64,000 bases of DNA from the NCBI RefSeq assembly GCF_009928685.1, contig NZ_WWEO01000036.1, forward strand, positions 35,424-99,423, in the 5' to 3' direction. Within the stretch, counting starts at the first letter, position 1; every line of letters starts with the position of its first letter. Made by a program: the position numbers and the translations under genes. The notes beneath the pieces were generated by a model. It was not told the DNA's origin. It ran no database searches and saw nothing but the letters and a program-made list of their open reading frames with translations. Positions 1 through 9,583 of this stretch are shown here, piece after piece. Origin of the DNA: Mucilaginibacter agri. Its GTDB lineage: Bacteria > Bacteroidota > Bacteroidia > Sphingobacteriales > Sphingobacteriaceae.

Positions 1-624
1 CCAATGCCAGTACAGCACATCCCTACCATCGCGGGTAAACCAGTTCCATTCTATCTCGCCCCACATCCAGTTAATCACATCGCGTATATGGCGTTCTTTA
101 TCGTTATCTGCATTATAATATTGGCGTGCGCACAACAAGCCCTGAAATAGAAAAGACGATTCTACCAAATCGGCACCATCATCTTTACGACTAAAGCGAA
201 TTACCTTACCGGTTGCCCCATCCATCCAATGAGGGAACACACCGTGGAAGGAATCAGCCTTATACAGGAAATCAACGATCTTCAGCATACGGTCAACTGC
301 CTGGTCGTGGCTTATCCATTTGCGTTTGTCGGCCACAATCATTGCCATTATCCCAAAACCCGAGCCCCCGGTGGTTACCACTTCGTTGCCATAATTATAG
401 GCTACGTTGCTGCGCTCGCGGGCGAGGCCGCTTATGGGGTGACCAAAATCCCAAAAGTAGCGGAACGTCTGGCGTTGAACTACATCGAGCAGCGCGCTGT
501 CCGACAATCCTTTAATAATCCCTACCGGCTTAATAACTTCTGCATTTGCAGTAGCTTGTTTCTTTTGTGCTACGGCCCCTAAAACAACCGCGAGCAGGGC
601 GAGGGTTGTAAATATCTTCTTCAT
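1..624 (-). CDS. Glycoamylase-domain (GH144-type) beta-glucanase, N-terminal part
   Basis: Partial gene: 208 codons from the ATG at 624 run off the left edge without a stop. Residues 1-19 form a signal peptide ending near VVLGAVAQ, so the enzyme is exported. The mature N-terminus carries the start of the glycoamylase domain (PF10091): LLDVVQRQTFRYFWDF, then GLARERSN, TTGGSGFGIMAM and the FPHWMDGATGK region. In characterised members (GH144, e.g. the Chitinophaga endo-beta-1,2-glucanase) this (alpha/alpha)6 domain cleaves beta-1,2-glucan to sophorooligosaccharides. It is the third gene of a minus-strand operon after susC and susD, fitting an enzyme that feeds glucan fragments to the SusCD transporter. 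The catalytic acid lies beyond the window, so GH144 versus a sister glycoamylase family cannot be settled here. Confidence 0.85.
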   Translation of the reverse strand, partial: MKKIFTTLALLAVVLGAVAQKKQATANAEVIKPVGIIKGLSDSALLDVVQRQTFRYFWDFGHPISGLARERSNVAYNYGNEVVTTGGSGFGIMAMIVADKRKWISHDQAVDRMLKIVDFLYKADSFHGVFPHWMDGATGKVIRFSRKDDGADLVESSFLFQGLLCARQYYNADNDKERHIRDVINWMWGEIEWNWFTRDGRDVLYWHW

Positions 625-639
625 CGCTTTTAAAATAGT

Positions 640-679
640 AATCGCTTACATGCTCATTAATTTCTGCATGTAAGCGATT
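640..679. promoter_or_regulatory. Perfect 14-bp inverted repeat between susD and the glucanase
   Basis: AATCGCTTACATGC at 640-653 pairs exactly with GCATGTAAGCGATT at 666-679, with a 12-nt AT-rich loop. It lies in the 73-nt gap between the susD stop and the glucanase start. On the transcribed minus strand it is followed by only a broken T-run, so it looks more like an attenuator or an mRNA-stabilising hairpin than a strong terminator. This is inference from structure and position. Confidence 0.6.
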
Positions 680-697
680 TTAGTGTATGTGTGCTAA

Positions 698-2242
698 TTA
701 ATAGCCCGGATTTTGTGTAAGGCGGTTACCGCTCAAATCTATCTGTTGTTGCGGTATAGGAAACAGCGCATAGGTAGAACTCCAGGTCTTGCCGTGAGCA
801 GTGAATGCTGCGGCCGCACGACCGGGTTGCACGGCATCCTGACGAACCAAATCAAAGAAGCGATCATGCTCTTCGGCCATTTCCATACGGTGTTCATGCC
901 AGATAGATGCTAGATTGATACCCGCGGCAGGCATAGCAGGCAACCCAGCGCGTGTGCGCAACATGCCAATATCGGTAGTGGCATCGCCCACCTTACCCAG
1001 CTGGAACGCAGCTTCGGCATGGATTAACAGTACCTCGCCATAACGTAAAATACGAAGTTGTTTAGGCAGGTGATCGGTATTACCGCTACAGTTTCTTTCT
1101 TGCGTACGGCTGTGGTAGGCTTTGTAGCTATAGGTTGAGTTTTGTACCGAGTCCTGACTTGGGATACGGAAACCATCAAATAACCTTGTGCCAGTAGGTG
1201 TGATAAAAATAATGGTACCGGTTTTGCGTACGTCGTTGGCTTCGTATTCGTTAATTAAACTTGTAGACGGATTATTAAACCCAAACCCCAAATCCGACCA
1301 CCCGAATTTACCTCCGGCACGCGGTCCTTGCGACACGGTATAAAGGTTTGGCCCCGAAGTACAATCCTGGTTAATACCTGCCTGAATCTCAAATATCGAT
1401 TCGGCATTATTAATACCGCCGTCACCGTTTACAGCATTTTCTCTCCAGATTAATGAGTAATCTTTCACCAGACTGTATTTGCCACTTGCTATAACAGCTT
1501 GCGACAGGTCATAAGCTTTTTGATAGTCTTTGCGATACAAGTAAACCTTGGCCTCTAAAGCCTGTGCAGCACCCTGGGTGGCGCGGCCAACATCAGTAGC
1601 GCCTTTAAGTGGCAGGTTGGCTACGGCAAAATCCAAATCGCTGATGATTAGTTTATAGATATCATCTACCGAGGCACGGGTTTGGTATTTACTGTCATTG
1701 GCCTCGGCGGCAGTAGGTACGTGGTCTAACAAAGGTACACCACCAAAAAAGCGCACCATGTTAAAGTAAAACCAGGCACGTAAAAACTGTGCTTCACCTA
1801 ACAACCTGTTTTTAGTTGCGGCATCAAACTGCGCATTTTGCAATACCCCAATAGCCTGATTAGCCCGGGCTATGCCCTGGTAGTAACCACGCCAAACGTT
1901 GTTGATGGTACCGTTAGATGGCGTTGTTTGCAGATTATCAATCTGCAACGCGTCGCCGTAATCGGTAGGTGTACTGCCTTTGTCGGCATCGTCCGATGCA
2001 ATGTCGGTCATGATTACGTATTGAAAACTTTCCACATCCGGGTCGAAACCACCGGCATAGAATATATTGTAGATACCCGTTACCAGGTTTGCTGCCTGGG
2101 CCGGATCTGATGCTATCTGGTCGGCCGTAATTTGTCCTTGCGGCGCAACATCGAGGTAATTTTTACAGGCATTAATAGATACCGCTACCAGCGTGATCAC
2201 AATACCTAACGTCACAAATTTTATATTAAATATCTTTTTCAT
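698..2242 (-). CDS. RagB/SusD family outer-membrane glycan-binding lipoprotein
   Basis: 514 residues. The N-terminus is a lipoprotein signal with lipobox INAC and Cys26 as the lipidated residue; the mature protein begins CKNYLDVAPQG, the typical SusD start. The rest matches SusD-like proteins: the TPR-rich helical fold with LLGEAQFLRAWFYFNMVRFFGGVPL (here about 147-171, normally the first SusD helices) and the C-terminal ILRYGEVLLIHAEA and HEHRMEMAEEHDRFFDLVR segments. It would sit on the cell surface as the lid of the SusC channel and bind the incoming glycan. It starts 11 nt after the susC stop, so the two are co-transcribed and form a 1:1 complex. The partner enzyme downstream suggests a beta-glucan substrate. 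Confidence 0.95.
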   Translation of the reverse strand: MKKIFNIKFVTLGIVITLVAVSINACKNYLDVAPQGQITADQIASDPAQAANLVTGIYNIFYAGGFDPDVESFQYVIMTDIASDDADKGSTPTDYGDALQIDNLQTTPSNGTINNVWRGYYQGIARANQAIGVLQNAQFDAATKNRLLGEAQFLRAWFYFNMVRFFGGVPLLDHVPTAAEANDSKYQTRASVDDIYKLIISDLDFAVANLPLKGATDVGRATQGAAQALEAKVYLYRKDYQKAYDLSQAVIASGKYSLVKDYSLIWRENAVNGDGGINNAESIFEIQAGINQDCTSGPNLYTVSQGPRAGGKFGWSDLGFGFNNPSTSLINEYEANDVRKTGTIIFITPTGTRLFDGFRIPSQDSVQNSTYSYKAYHSRTQERNCSGNTDHLPKQLRILRYGEVLLIHAEAAFQLGKVGDATTDIGMLRTRAGLPAMPAAGINLASIWHEHRMEMAEEHDRFFDLVRQDAVQPGRAAAAFTAHGKTWSSTYALFPIPQQQIDLSGNRLTQNPGY

Positions 2243-2253
2243 CGCTTTAGCTA

Positions 2254-5200
2254 TTAGAATTGAACATTTACACCAAATGAGAAAGTACGCACCACCGGGT
2301 AAACCGATTGGTCGATACCAGAGCCCAAAATACCTGCTGATGATACCACGTTAACCAACCCATTGGTGGTAGGCGTAGTAGGTGGAATCAACTCGGGCGA
2401 TATGCCTTTGTAACCGGTAATAGTGAACAGGTTTTGTGAGGTTAAGAATACCCGCACTTTGGCTATGCCTACTTTTTTAACCATATCGGTAGGGAAAGTA
2501 TATCCCAACGTAAGGTTGTTAAGCCTTAAAAAAGCACCTGATTCTATAAAGTAAGTTGACGGTGGTGTATTTGATGTAATTACGTTCGGATCTGAGGTCG
2601 ATGGTCTTGATGTAGTAAATCGCGCATCTGCAAATTCCGACTCGATATTATCTCTCAGGTCGGCGCGGGCATTTCTGTTACCGTTATAGATCTTGTTGCC
2701 CCAGTTATAATAAAAATCGGCACCAAGATCAAAACTGGTGTATGTAAAACCGAAATTGAAACCTCCGTAATATTTAGGCTGGTACGAACCTGCGTAAATA
2801 CGGTCGTTGGCATCAATTTTACCGTCGCCGTTGGTATCGGCATATCTTAAACCGCCTACGTGGTTGGCCTCACCAAGGTTGTTAGGCGGTGCAGCGCTAA
2901 CTTCTGCCTGGTTCTGGAAAACGCCAATGGCATTCAATACATAGTAACTGGCTATAGGCTGGCCGTTATCAGTACGTGTTACATATTGGCCATTAATACC
3001 CCCACCGGTTAAATATTGTCCGCCGTTAAGCCCCGTAAGTTTATTATTATTTATACTGAAGTTAGCACCTGCGTAGTAGGAGAAATCTTTACCTATTTTG
3101 TCACTCCATTTCAAGCCAAATTCCCAGCCGCTGTTTTGGAAAGATGCTGCGTTGGTAGTATAAACCGCATCGCTGGAACCAAGGATTGCCGGCAGCGGCA
3201 CCTGAATTAGTGCGTCTTTCACCTTTTTCTTGTAATAATCTACCTCACCGGTTAATCGGTTGTTCAACACGGCATATTCAAAACCCAAATCCAGCTGATC
3301 GGTAATTTCCCAATGCAGGTTAGGATCTTTGATCTGTTGAATGGCTGTACCTTCTGTTAATTGCCCACTGTAATAATATGGCAGGTTTGAGGTAGCCGTT
3401 ACGATGTATAAACTCGAAGGGATGTTATCATTACCTAACTGGCCATAGCTACCACGAAGTTTTAAGTAATTAAAGATCTTCTGATCCTTCATAAAATCCT
3501 CTTCGGATATTACCCAGCCCGCGCCTACGGTATAAAAGTTGCCCCACTTTTCTGAGAACTTGGAGCTACCGTCGCGTCTGAACGATCCGGAGATAAGGTA
3601 CTTGCCACCATAGTCGTAATTAGCCCGGGCTATGAGCGATTGGCGGGTGTACTTATCGCCATTATTTGCGATTGCGGTAGATAAACTTGGATCGCCAAGA
3701 TCGAGATACCATTGGTCTGATATCGGCGGCACATTTAGCCTCGTGCCATTAATATAACTGTACCTGAATTTTTCACTGGTGTAACCACCCAGTACAGTAA
3801 CGTGGTGTTTGTCAAACCGTTTATCATACGTTAAAGTATTATCCCAGTTGTAATTGTAGGCATTATCTTGTTGGATAAATAGTGAACTATTATCCTGGCG
3901 CTGGTTACCGCCTCCTGTAGTGAAAGTCCCGGCATCGGCACCAAATTTATACAAGTAATTACGCTGATTGTCCCAAACACCATCAACGTTAAAGGCGGTG
4001 TGGAATTTTAACGATTTAAGGATGTCATAATCCAAAGCTACATTGCCCTGTACCCTGTTAGCCCCTGTGTAATTATTAGCTTTATCCAGTTGCACCAGTG
4101 GGTTACCTACGTTGCCCCAGGCAGAGGTATTACCATATAAGCCGTTAGCGTCCTGCCCTATTACAATAGGTGCTGCCCGGTAAACGTTACCAAAAATACT
4201 AGAAGCGCTGATGGGATTCTCTACTGAACGGGTTAACGATAATTGCTCGGTAAACTTCAATTTCGAGGTGATATTGACGTCGTTATTGGCCCGCAAGGTA
4301 AATCTGGAGAAATCATTGGTTTTGGTGATACCCTGATCGTCCAGATAACTGGCACTTACAAAGTAGGTATTGTTATCGCCACCGCCCGACAGGGAAATAT
4401 TATGGTTCATGGTGAAGCCTTTTCTCAAAACCTCGTCATACCAATTTGTGGTACCCGGAAAGGTTAGCGGAGGGGCGTTGGCTGCCAGAGCCGATGGGTT
4501 AACATCTGTTTCGTAACCCAGATACTGGTCGCGGTTGACCATTTTAATAGTATTGGCCGCTTCGCGAAAACCGAAATTGGCATCATACGCAATAACCGGC
4601 GGCCCTTTCTTACCTTTTTTGGTAGTGATAATAATAACACCATTGGCACCACGCACACCATAAATTGCGGCGGAGGCATCTTTTAAAACGTCGATGCTTA
4701 GAATATCATTGTTGTTTATATTACGGATATCATTTGTTAAAACCCCATCTACAACATAAAGCGGGTTAGCACCGCCCAGTATAGACCCTGTACCACGGAT
4801 CCGCACCTGGGGCGAAGAGTTAGGCTGACCAGATGACAGTACCTGCACACCCGAAACCTTACCCTGCAAAGCCTGTGTAGGTGTTTGCACCGGTTGCTTG
4901 GCCAGTTGTGCTCCACTTACATTACCGATAGAACCGGTAACATCGCGCTTGCGCTGCGTGCCATAACCAATTACAACCACCTGCTGCAATTCGCGCGCCT
5001 GGGCAACCATTTTTACATCGAGGGGTTGTGCGGCAGGCTTCTCTTGTGATGCGTAACCAACGTAGGTGAACACCAATGTGGCGTTAGCCGGCGCATTAAT
5101 AGAAAATGCGCCATTAACATCGGTCTGCGTTCCATTGGTTGTGCCCTTAATAGTAACCGATACACCTATCAAGGTTTCGCCTGTGGCGGCGTCGGTTACC

Positions 5201-5289
5201 TTGCCTTTTATGGGAGTATTTTGGGCATAGCTGTTGAGCCCCAAAAACATAAAAAGCGCCATGAATAAAAAAGTAAAAGAATGTTTCAT
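2254..5289 (-). CDS. SusC/RagA family TonB-dependent outer-membrane transporter
   Basis: 1011 residues, the usual SusC length. A signal peptide ends at SYAQ (about 22). Next comes the carboxypeptidase-regulatory-like extension (KGKVTDAATGETLIGVSV, about 28-100), the TonB box/plug start VVVIGYGTQRKRDVTGS near 105, the plug domain with VRIRGTGSI, then a 22-strand beta-barrel ending in the terminal aromatic F of VNVQF. It imports oligosaccharides across the outer membrane using TonB energy. It is the first gene of the susC-susD-glucanase operon. No anti-sigma (STN) domain precedes the plug, so regulation is probably not through a FecR-type sigma/anti-sigma relay; no regulator gene is visible beside it. 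Confidence 0.96.
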   Translation of the reverse strand: MKHSFTFLFMALFMFLGLNSYAQNTPIKGKVTDAATGETLIGVSVTIKGTTNGTQTDVNGAFSINAPANATLVFTYVGYASQEKPAAQPLDVKMVAQARELQQVVVIGYGTQRKRDVTGSIGNVSGAQLAKQPVQTPTQALQGKVSGVQVLSSGQPNSSPQVRIRGTGSILGGANPLYVVDGVLTNDIRNINNNDILSIDVLKDASAAIYGVRGANGVIIITTKKGKKGPPVIAYDANFGFREAANTIKMVNRDQYLGYETDVNPSALAANAPPLTFPGTTNWYDEVLRKGFTMNHNISLSGGGDNNTYFVSASYLDDQGITKTNDFSRFTLRANNDVNITSKLKFTEQLSLTRSVENPISASSIFGNVYRAAPIVIGQDANGLYGNTSAWGNVGNPLVQLDKANNYTGANRVQGNVALDYDILKSLKFHTAFNVDGVWDNQRNYLYKFGADAGTFTTGGGNQRQDNSSLFIQQDNAYNYNWDNTLTYDKRFDKHHVTVLGGYTSEKFRYSYINGTRLNVPPISDQWYLDLGDPSLSTAIANNGDKYTRQSLIARANYDYGGKYLISGSFRRDGSSKFSEKWGNFYTVGAGWVISEEDFMKDQKIFNYLKLRGSYGQLGNDNIPSSLYIVTATSNLPYYYSGQLTEGTAIQQIKDPNLHWEITDQLDLGFEYAVLNNRLTGEVDYYKKKVKDALIQVPLPAILGSSDAVYTTNAASFQNSGWEFGLKWSDKIGKDFSYYAGANFSINNNKLTGLNGGQYLTGGGINGQYVTRTDNGQPIASYYVLNAIGVFQNQAEVSAAPPNNLGEANHVGGLRYADTNGDGKIDANDRIYAGSYQPKYYGGFNFGFTYTSFDLGADFYYNWGNKIYNGNRNARADLRDNIESEFADARFTTSRPSTSDPNVITSNTPPSTYFIESGAFLRLNNLTLGYTFPTDMVKKVGIAKVRVFLTSQNLFTITGYKGISPELIPPTTPTTNGLVNVVSSAGILGSGIDQSVYPVVRTFSFGVNVQF

Positions 5290-5458
5290 AGTAATACACG
5301 TTTAAGTAAAAAAACCTGACGGCATTAAAAAAGAAATAGACGTAGCGAGGCGGGGTATTAAATAGCTAACAAGAGCCATCAGTAATTAGGGAAACAGCAA
5401 TTTGAGGGGAATGTTTAGGTTATTTTTTGTGAAAATTTCAAAATTACCGTTATACGAC

Positions 5459-5487
5459 AAAAGCCTGTCGTGAATTGACAGGCTTTT
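5459..5487 (-). terminator. Rho-independent terminator after trhO
   Basis: An 11-bp stem (AAAAGCCTGTC with GACAGGCTTTT, 7-nt loop) lies 30 nt beyond the trhO stop and separates it from the susC promoter region. The AT-rich flanks let it act in either direction. Confidence 0.8.
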
Positions 5488-5516
5488 ATTTATCGGTATA
5501 AATTATTGCGTATTTC

Positions 5517-6473
5517 TTATTCAGCAAGCTGAACTTTTGCTTTTTTGGGAGCTACCGGTTGCGGCACTTTTACGTAGTAGCCGGTGCCATCGTATTCTCG
5601 CTTGCGAGGATGCGTTTGGCAGGCCTCACTGCAGCAACCATCAAGCGTGGTTCCGCACTCATCACATTGGGTAAAATGCTCGTTGCACTCGGGATTAGCG
5701 CAATTGATCATTTTTTCGGTATGCTTACCGCAGTTGTAGCAAACAGAAACGGTAACCGGGTTAACCGAATTTACATCAACAGATAAACGGTTATCAAACA
5801 CATAGCATTTGCCTTCGAAATCTTCGCCGCCTGCTTCTTTACCGTATTTAATAATACCGCCGTGTAACTGGTAAACATCTTTAAAACCTTCATGCAGTAA
5901 CAAGGCTGAAGCTTTTTCGCACTTAATCCCACCGGTGCAATAAGTCAGGATCTTTTTATCCTTGTATTGTGCGAGTGCATTTATTTGCGCCGGGAAATCG
6001 CGGAAATTATCGATATCTAAAGTAACCGCGTTTTTGAAACGGCCTAGAGAGTGTTCATAATTAGAGCGCACGTCTAAGATCACTACATCCTCGTCATCCT
6101 TCATTGCCAAAAAATCTTTCGGCTCCAAATGCTTACCTGTTTGTACCTGCGGGTTAATCATGTTAGGATCACGTAAGCCAGAGTGCACAATTTCGCTTTT
6201 GTAGCGCACATGCATTTTCACAAACGAAGGCTGGTCTACATCATCAATTTTAAACTCGGTTTTGGCAAAGCGCTCGTCAGCATGCACAGCAGTCATATAG
6301 GCTTCGCAAGCTTCTTTAACGCCCGATACGGTACCGTTAAGGCCTTCGTCGGCAACAATAATACGGCCGGTTAAGCCCAGGCTTTTACAAAATTTAAGAT
6401 GGTCTGCGGCAAATTGCTCCGCCTCTGCTATTGTTGAATAACAATAGTATAGTAGTGTTTGGTATTGTGTCAT
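5517..6473 (-). CDS. trhO: tRNA uridine(34) hydroxylase (rhodanese family)
   Basis: 318 residues, matching the YceA/TrhO family. An N-terminal ferredoxin-like domain (IVADEGLNGTVSG near 39-51) precedes a rhodanese domain with active-site Cys179 in TYCTGGIKCEKAS. A C-terminal cysteine-rich tail has two CxxC-type clusters (CYNCGKH, CANPEC, CDECG, CCSEAC) that probably bind zinc. The enzyme makes 5-hydroxyuridine at the wobble position of tRNAs in the cytoplasm, by the prephenate-independent route known from TrhO of E. coli. A TAAATTTG -7 box lies about 40 nt upstream and a terminator follows, so it is monocistronic. Confidence 0.95.
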   Translation of the reverse strand: MTQYQTLLYYCYSTIAEAEQFAADHLKFCKSLGLTGRIIVADEGLNGTVSGVKEACEAYMTAVHADERFAKTEFKIDDVDQPSFVKMHVRYKSEIVHSGLRDPNMINPQVQTGKHLEPKDFLAMKDDEDVVILDVRSNYEHSLGRFKNAVTLDIDNFRDFPAQINALAQYKDKKILTYCTGGIKCEKASALLLHEGFKDVYQLHGGIIKYGKEAGGEDFEGKCYVFDNRLSVDVNSVNPVTVSVCYNCGKHTEKMINCANPECNEHFTQCDECGTTLDGCCSEACQTHPRKREYDGTGYYVKVPQPVAPKKAKVQLAE

Positions 6474-6513
6474 TACTTACATTGATGCTGCTGCAAACAG
6501 CGTTAAATGAGGC

Positions 6514-6521
6514 GCAAATTT
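6514..6521 (-). promoter_or_regulatory. Bacteroidota -7 promoter box of trhO
   Basis: The minus strand reads TAAATTTG, an exact match to TAnnTTTG, 41 nt upstream of the trhO ATG. No clear -33 TTTG was found. Confidence 0.55.
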
Positions 6522-6686
6522 AAGAAAAAAGTCTGAAAATCGGAAAGATCGGATGTGTGACAGTTTTGAATGGCTGTTCCGAGTAACCATACTTAACTTA
6601 ATCTGTAATTGCATGCAACGTAAATCCGTTTCAATCTGTCATACAAATAATTACTATCTTTCATTACTATCAGTTTCATAAAAACT

Positions 6687-8207
6687 ATGAAAAACAAATC
6701 GATCTTATTTACATGCCTGTTGTTGTTAGCGACATCGGCAACTTTCGCACAGCTAAAAAACGCAGTTATTATTCGCGATACCATTTACTCCAATTCGCTG
6801 CAAGAAAAACGGCCTTTAGAAATTGTGCTACCTGCCGATTATGGCACCGCGCCAACTAAAAAGTACGATGCCACCTACGTTACCGATGGCGAGTGGAACA
6901 CACAGATTGTAACCAATATAGATCGCTTTCTGGAAATACAATTTATACCATCTAACATTATTGTAAGCATACCCAACCTATACAAAGATGGGCGGAACAT
7001 GCGCGAACGCGATTTTACGCCAACGCATATAAATGATGCGCAGGTATCGGGCGGGGCGGAAAAATATCTGGCATTTTTGAAAAATGAGTTAATGCCATAC
7101 ATCAATCAAAAATATCGCACCAGCGGCATGAATACCCTTTATGGTAGTTCGCTGGCAGGGATATTTACCATGTACGCCATCATAAAAGAACCGCGCTTGT
7201 TTCAATCGTACCTGCTGGCCGATCCGGCACTTTGGTGGGACAACGGCTATGCTTTTAAATTGGCCGATGAAAATCTGAGCAAACTAAACCTTACGGACAT
7301 TACCATGTTGATGACCGGCCGTGAAGGGCCGGCGGCCGTAAGTATGGGTATTGTTAAAATGGATTCTATATTAAAGCAAAAAGCGCCAGCCGGTTTGCAT
7401 TGGAAAACAATGTACTATCAGGATGAAACCCATAATTCGATGATATTCAGAACTCTGTATGATGGATTGAAATATACTTACTATGGTTATAGCAAAGAAC
7501 CTTTTGAGTTTCACCCGGAGAATGGCATCATGTTGAACAACAAACCCATCAAGATCAATTTTAACGGCGACCTGGTTAAGGACCTCCGTTACACTACGGA
7601 TGGCAGCCAGCCTACCGCTGCGTCTGCGTTAATAATTAATAAAACCCTCACATTGCAGCAGCCCGCCAAGTTGATTATTAAAGCCATGAGCAACCGCCCG
7701 GGATATGATCAACAAGATACCGCCAATTTTATAGCCGGTACGACTTTAGCTGCAAAGCCGCAAACAAAAGGACTTACGCCCGGTGGCTGGAGCTATGCCT
7801 ACTACGAAGGCAACTGGGACCGCCTACCCGATTTTAAAAAACTTAAACCGTTGCAAACGGGCAAGGCTGATAAAGATTTCGATCTGATGAAACTGCCCAA
7901 ACACGAAAATTTTGCCTGCGTTTTATCCGGGCAAATTGAGGCCAGGTCCGAAGGTTATTACATCTTCGGCATCGATAGCGACGATGGTTCTAAACTTTAT
8001 ATTGACGATAAGTTGCTTATAGACTATGACGGCTTACACCGCAGCGGCAATTTTAAATCGTATGTATTGCCGCTTGCTAAAGGCTTTCACAATTTCAGGT
8101 TAGACTACTTTAAGAAAACAGGCACACCTACATTGCGAATTTTATGGGCTACGCCCGATAATGAAGATGGAGAGCCTTTGCCGCTATCGGCCCAATACGG
8201 TAAATAA
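6687..8207 (+). CDS. Exported esterase-fold protein fused to a PA14 domain
   Basis: 506 residues. Signal peptide 1-22 (SATFAQ). Residues about 28-265 are an esterase-D/enterochelin-esterase-like alpha/beta hydrolase: the nucleophile elbow GSSLAG (143-148) gives Ser145, and His249 in DETHNS is the likely catalytic His. Residues about 275-350 resemble a chitobiase C-terminal type beta-sandwich (LRYTTDGSQPT). Residues about 367-500 are a PA14 domain (GWSYAYYEGNWDRLP, GIDSDDGSKLYIDD), a carbohydrate- or surface-binding module. The protein probably removes acyl groups from a glycan or peptide in the periplasm or outside the cell; the substrate cannot be read from sequence. It is monocistronic. Confidence 0.85.
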   Translation: MKNKSILFTCLLLLATSATFAQLKNAVIIRDTIYSNSLQEKRPLEIVLPADYGTAPTKKYDATYVTDGEWNTQIVTNIDRFLEIQFIPSNIIVSIPNLYKDGRNMRERDFTPTHINDAQVSGGAEKYLAFLKNELMPYINQKYRTSGMNTLYGSSLAGIFTMYAIIKEPRLFQSYLLADPALWWDNGYAFKLADENLSKLNLTDITMLMTGREGPAAVSMGIVKMDSILKQKAPAGLHWKTMYYQDETHNSMIFRTLYDGLKYTYYGYSKEPFEFHPENGIMLNNKPIKINFNGDLVKDLRYTTDGSQPTAASALIINKTLTLQQPAKLIIKAMSNRPGYDQQDTANFIAGTTLAAKPQTKGLTPGGWSYAYYEGNWDRLPDFKKLKPLQTGKADKDFDLMKLPKHENFACVLSGQIEARSEGYYIFGIDSDDGSKLYIDDKLLIDYDGLHRSGNFKSYVLPLAKGFHNFRLDYFKKTGTPTLRILWATPDNEDGEPLPLSAQYGK

Positions 8208-8302
8208 TACCGGGGAGGCGTATTACAGCTGTAAAAAGCTGTTTGATGCAATTTTGTGATCATATAAACATTACCACTACCTTATTAATAGTTAGTAATG
8301 CT

Positions 8303-8310
8303 TAATTTTG
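8303..8310 (+). promoter_or_regulatory. -7 promoter box of kbl
   Basis: TAATTTTG, a match to TAnnTTTG, followed by the ATG 21 nt later. The box overlaps the TTG at 8308 that could otherwise be taken as the start of kbl, so translation must begin further in. Confidence 0.6.
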
Positions 8311-8331
8311 CCTGCTCAAAATTATAACGCT

Positions 8332-9522
8332 ATGTACGATACCCTGAAGCCTGTACTGCAGCAGGAACTTGCCCAGATAGAAGAAGCCGGATTATATAAA
8401 AGAGAACGCATTATTACCTCGCCGCAAGGTGCCGATATTACGGTACAGGGTGGCCAGGAAGTAATTAACTTTTGCGCCAACAATTACCTTGGCTTATCCG
8501 GTCACCCCAAAGTGATCGAAGCTGCAAAAAAGGTGATGGATACACATGGTTATGGCCTGTCGTCGGTAAGGTTTATCTGTGGTACACAGGATATCCATAA
8601 AGAACTGGAAGCTAAAATCGCTGACTTTTTAGGCACAGAAGATACCATACTTTATGCCGCGGCATTTGATGCCAATGGCGGTGTGTTTGAACCTCTGTTC
8701 AATGAGCAGGATGCCATTATATCCGACGAGCTGAACCACGCTTCTATTATAGATGGTGTACGTTTATGCAAAGCCCAGCGCCATCGTTACAAACATGATG
8801 ACATGGCCGATCTGGAAGAAAAGCTGAAGGCCACGCAAAATCTCCGTCACCGTATTATCGTTACCGATGGGGCTTTCTCTATGGACGGCACTATAGCCCA
8901 GTTAGACAAAATTTGCGACCTGGCCGATAAATACAAGGCATTGGTAATGATAGACGAGAGCCATTGCTCGGGCTTTATGGGCAAAACCGGTCGCGGTACG
9001 CATGAGCACCACAATGTAATGGGCCGTATAGACATTATCACAGGCACCTTGGGTAAAGCCCTTGGCGGCGCATCTGGTGGTTTTACATCTGGTCGTAAGG
9101 AGATTATCGATATGTTACGTCAGCGTTCTCGTCCGTATCTATTCTCTAATACCCTCGCGCCAGCTATTACAGGTGCATCAATAGGTGTGTTGAACATGCT
9201 AAGCGAAACCACCGATTTGCGCGACAAATTAGAAAGCAACACTAAATACTTCCGCGAAAAAATGACCGAGGCGGGCTTCGACATCAAACCAGGTGTACAC
9301 CCTATTGTACCGGTAATGCTATACGATGCTAAACTGGCCCAGGAGTTTGCCGCCAAAATGCTGGAAGAAAGCATTTATGTAATTGGCTTCTACTATCCGG
9401 TTGTTCCGCAAGGCAAAGCACGCATCCGCGTTCAGATATCTGCAGCACACGATGTTGAACATTTAGATAAAGCTATTGCTGCGTTTACCAAGGTAGGTAA
9501 GGCCTTAGAGGTGATTAAATAA
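8332..9522 (+). CDS. kbl: Glycine C-acetyltransferase (2-amino-3-ketobutyrate CoA ligase)
   Basis: 396 residues from the ATG at 8332. The reading frame is open back to a TTG at 8308, but that codon lies inside the promoter's -7 box, and E. coli Kbl (398 residues) aligns from the ATG. Alpha-oxoamine synthase family, PLP-dependent: [12 protein letters not shown] near the N-terminus, the [16 protein letters not shown] segment with the PLP-contacting Asp, and the PLP lysine in GTLGKALGG. It cleaves 2-amino-3-oxobutyrate with CoA to glycine and acetyl-CoA, the second step of threonine degradation. A neighbouring threonine dehydrogenase gene is absent. The ring PLP family also includes serine palmitoyltransferase and KAPA synthase, but the N-terminal [17 protein letters not shown] favours Kbl. 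Confidence 0.93.
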   Translation: MYDTLKPVLQQELAQIEEAGLYKRERIITSPQGADITVQGGQEVINFCANNYLGLSGHPKVIEAAKKVMDTHGYGLSSVRFICGTQDIHKELEAKIADFLGTEDTILYAAAFDANGGVFEPLFNEQDAIISDELNHASIIDGVRLCKAQRHRYKHDDMADLEEKLKATQNLRHRIIVTDGAFSMDGTIAQLDKICDLADKYKALVMIDESHCSGFMGKTGRGTHEHHNVMGRIDIITGTLGKALGGASGGFTSGRKEIIDMLRQRSRPYLFSNTLAPAITGASIGVLNMLSETTDLRDKLESNTKYFREKMTEAGFDIKPGVHPIVPVMLYDAKLAQEFAAKMLEESIYVIGFYYPVVPQGKARIRVQISAAHDVEHLDKAIAAFTKVGKALEVIK

Positions 9523-9583
9523 TTATGAGTAAATTAGCGGTTTGTAGCCGAAGCACAAATGCGCTTCAGAATAAAAAGATATA

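Noticed and set aside
213..582. Plus-strand open frames opposite the glucanase
   Set aside because: The minus-strand frame has a signal peptide and a recognised glycoamylase domain; the plus frames have no family signature.
8308..8331. TTG at 8308 as start of kbl
   Set aside because: It lies inside the TAATTTTG promoter box; the ATG at 8332 matches the family N-terminus.
8332..9522. Threonine degradation operon kbl-tdh
   Set aside because: No threonine dehydrogenase gene adjoins kbl; pheS follows.
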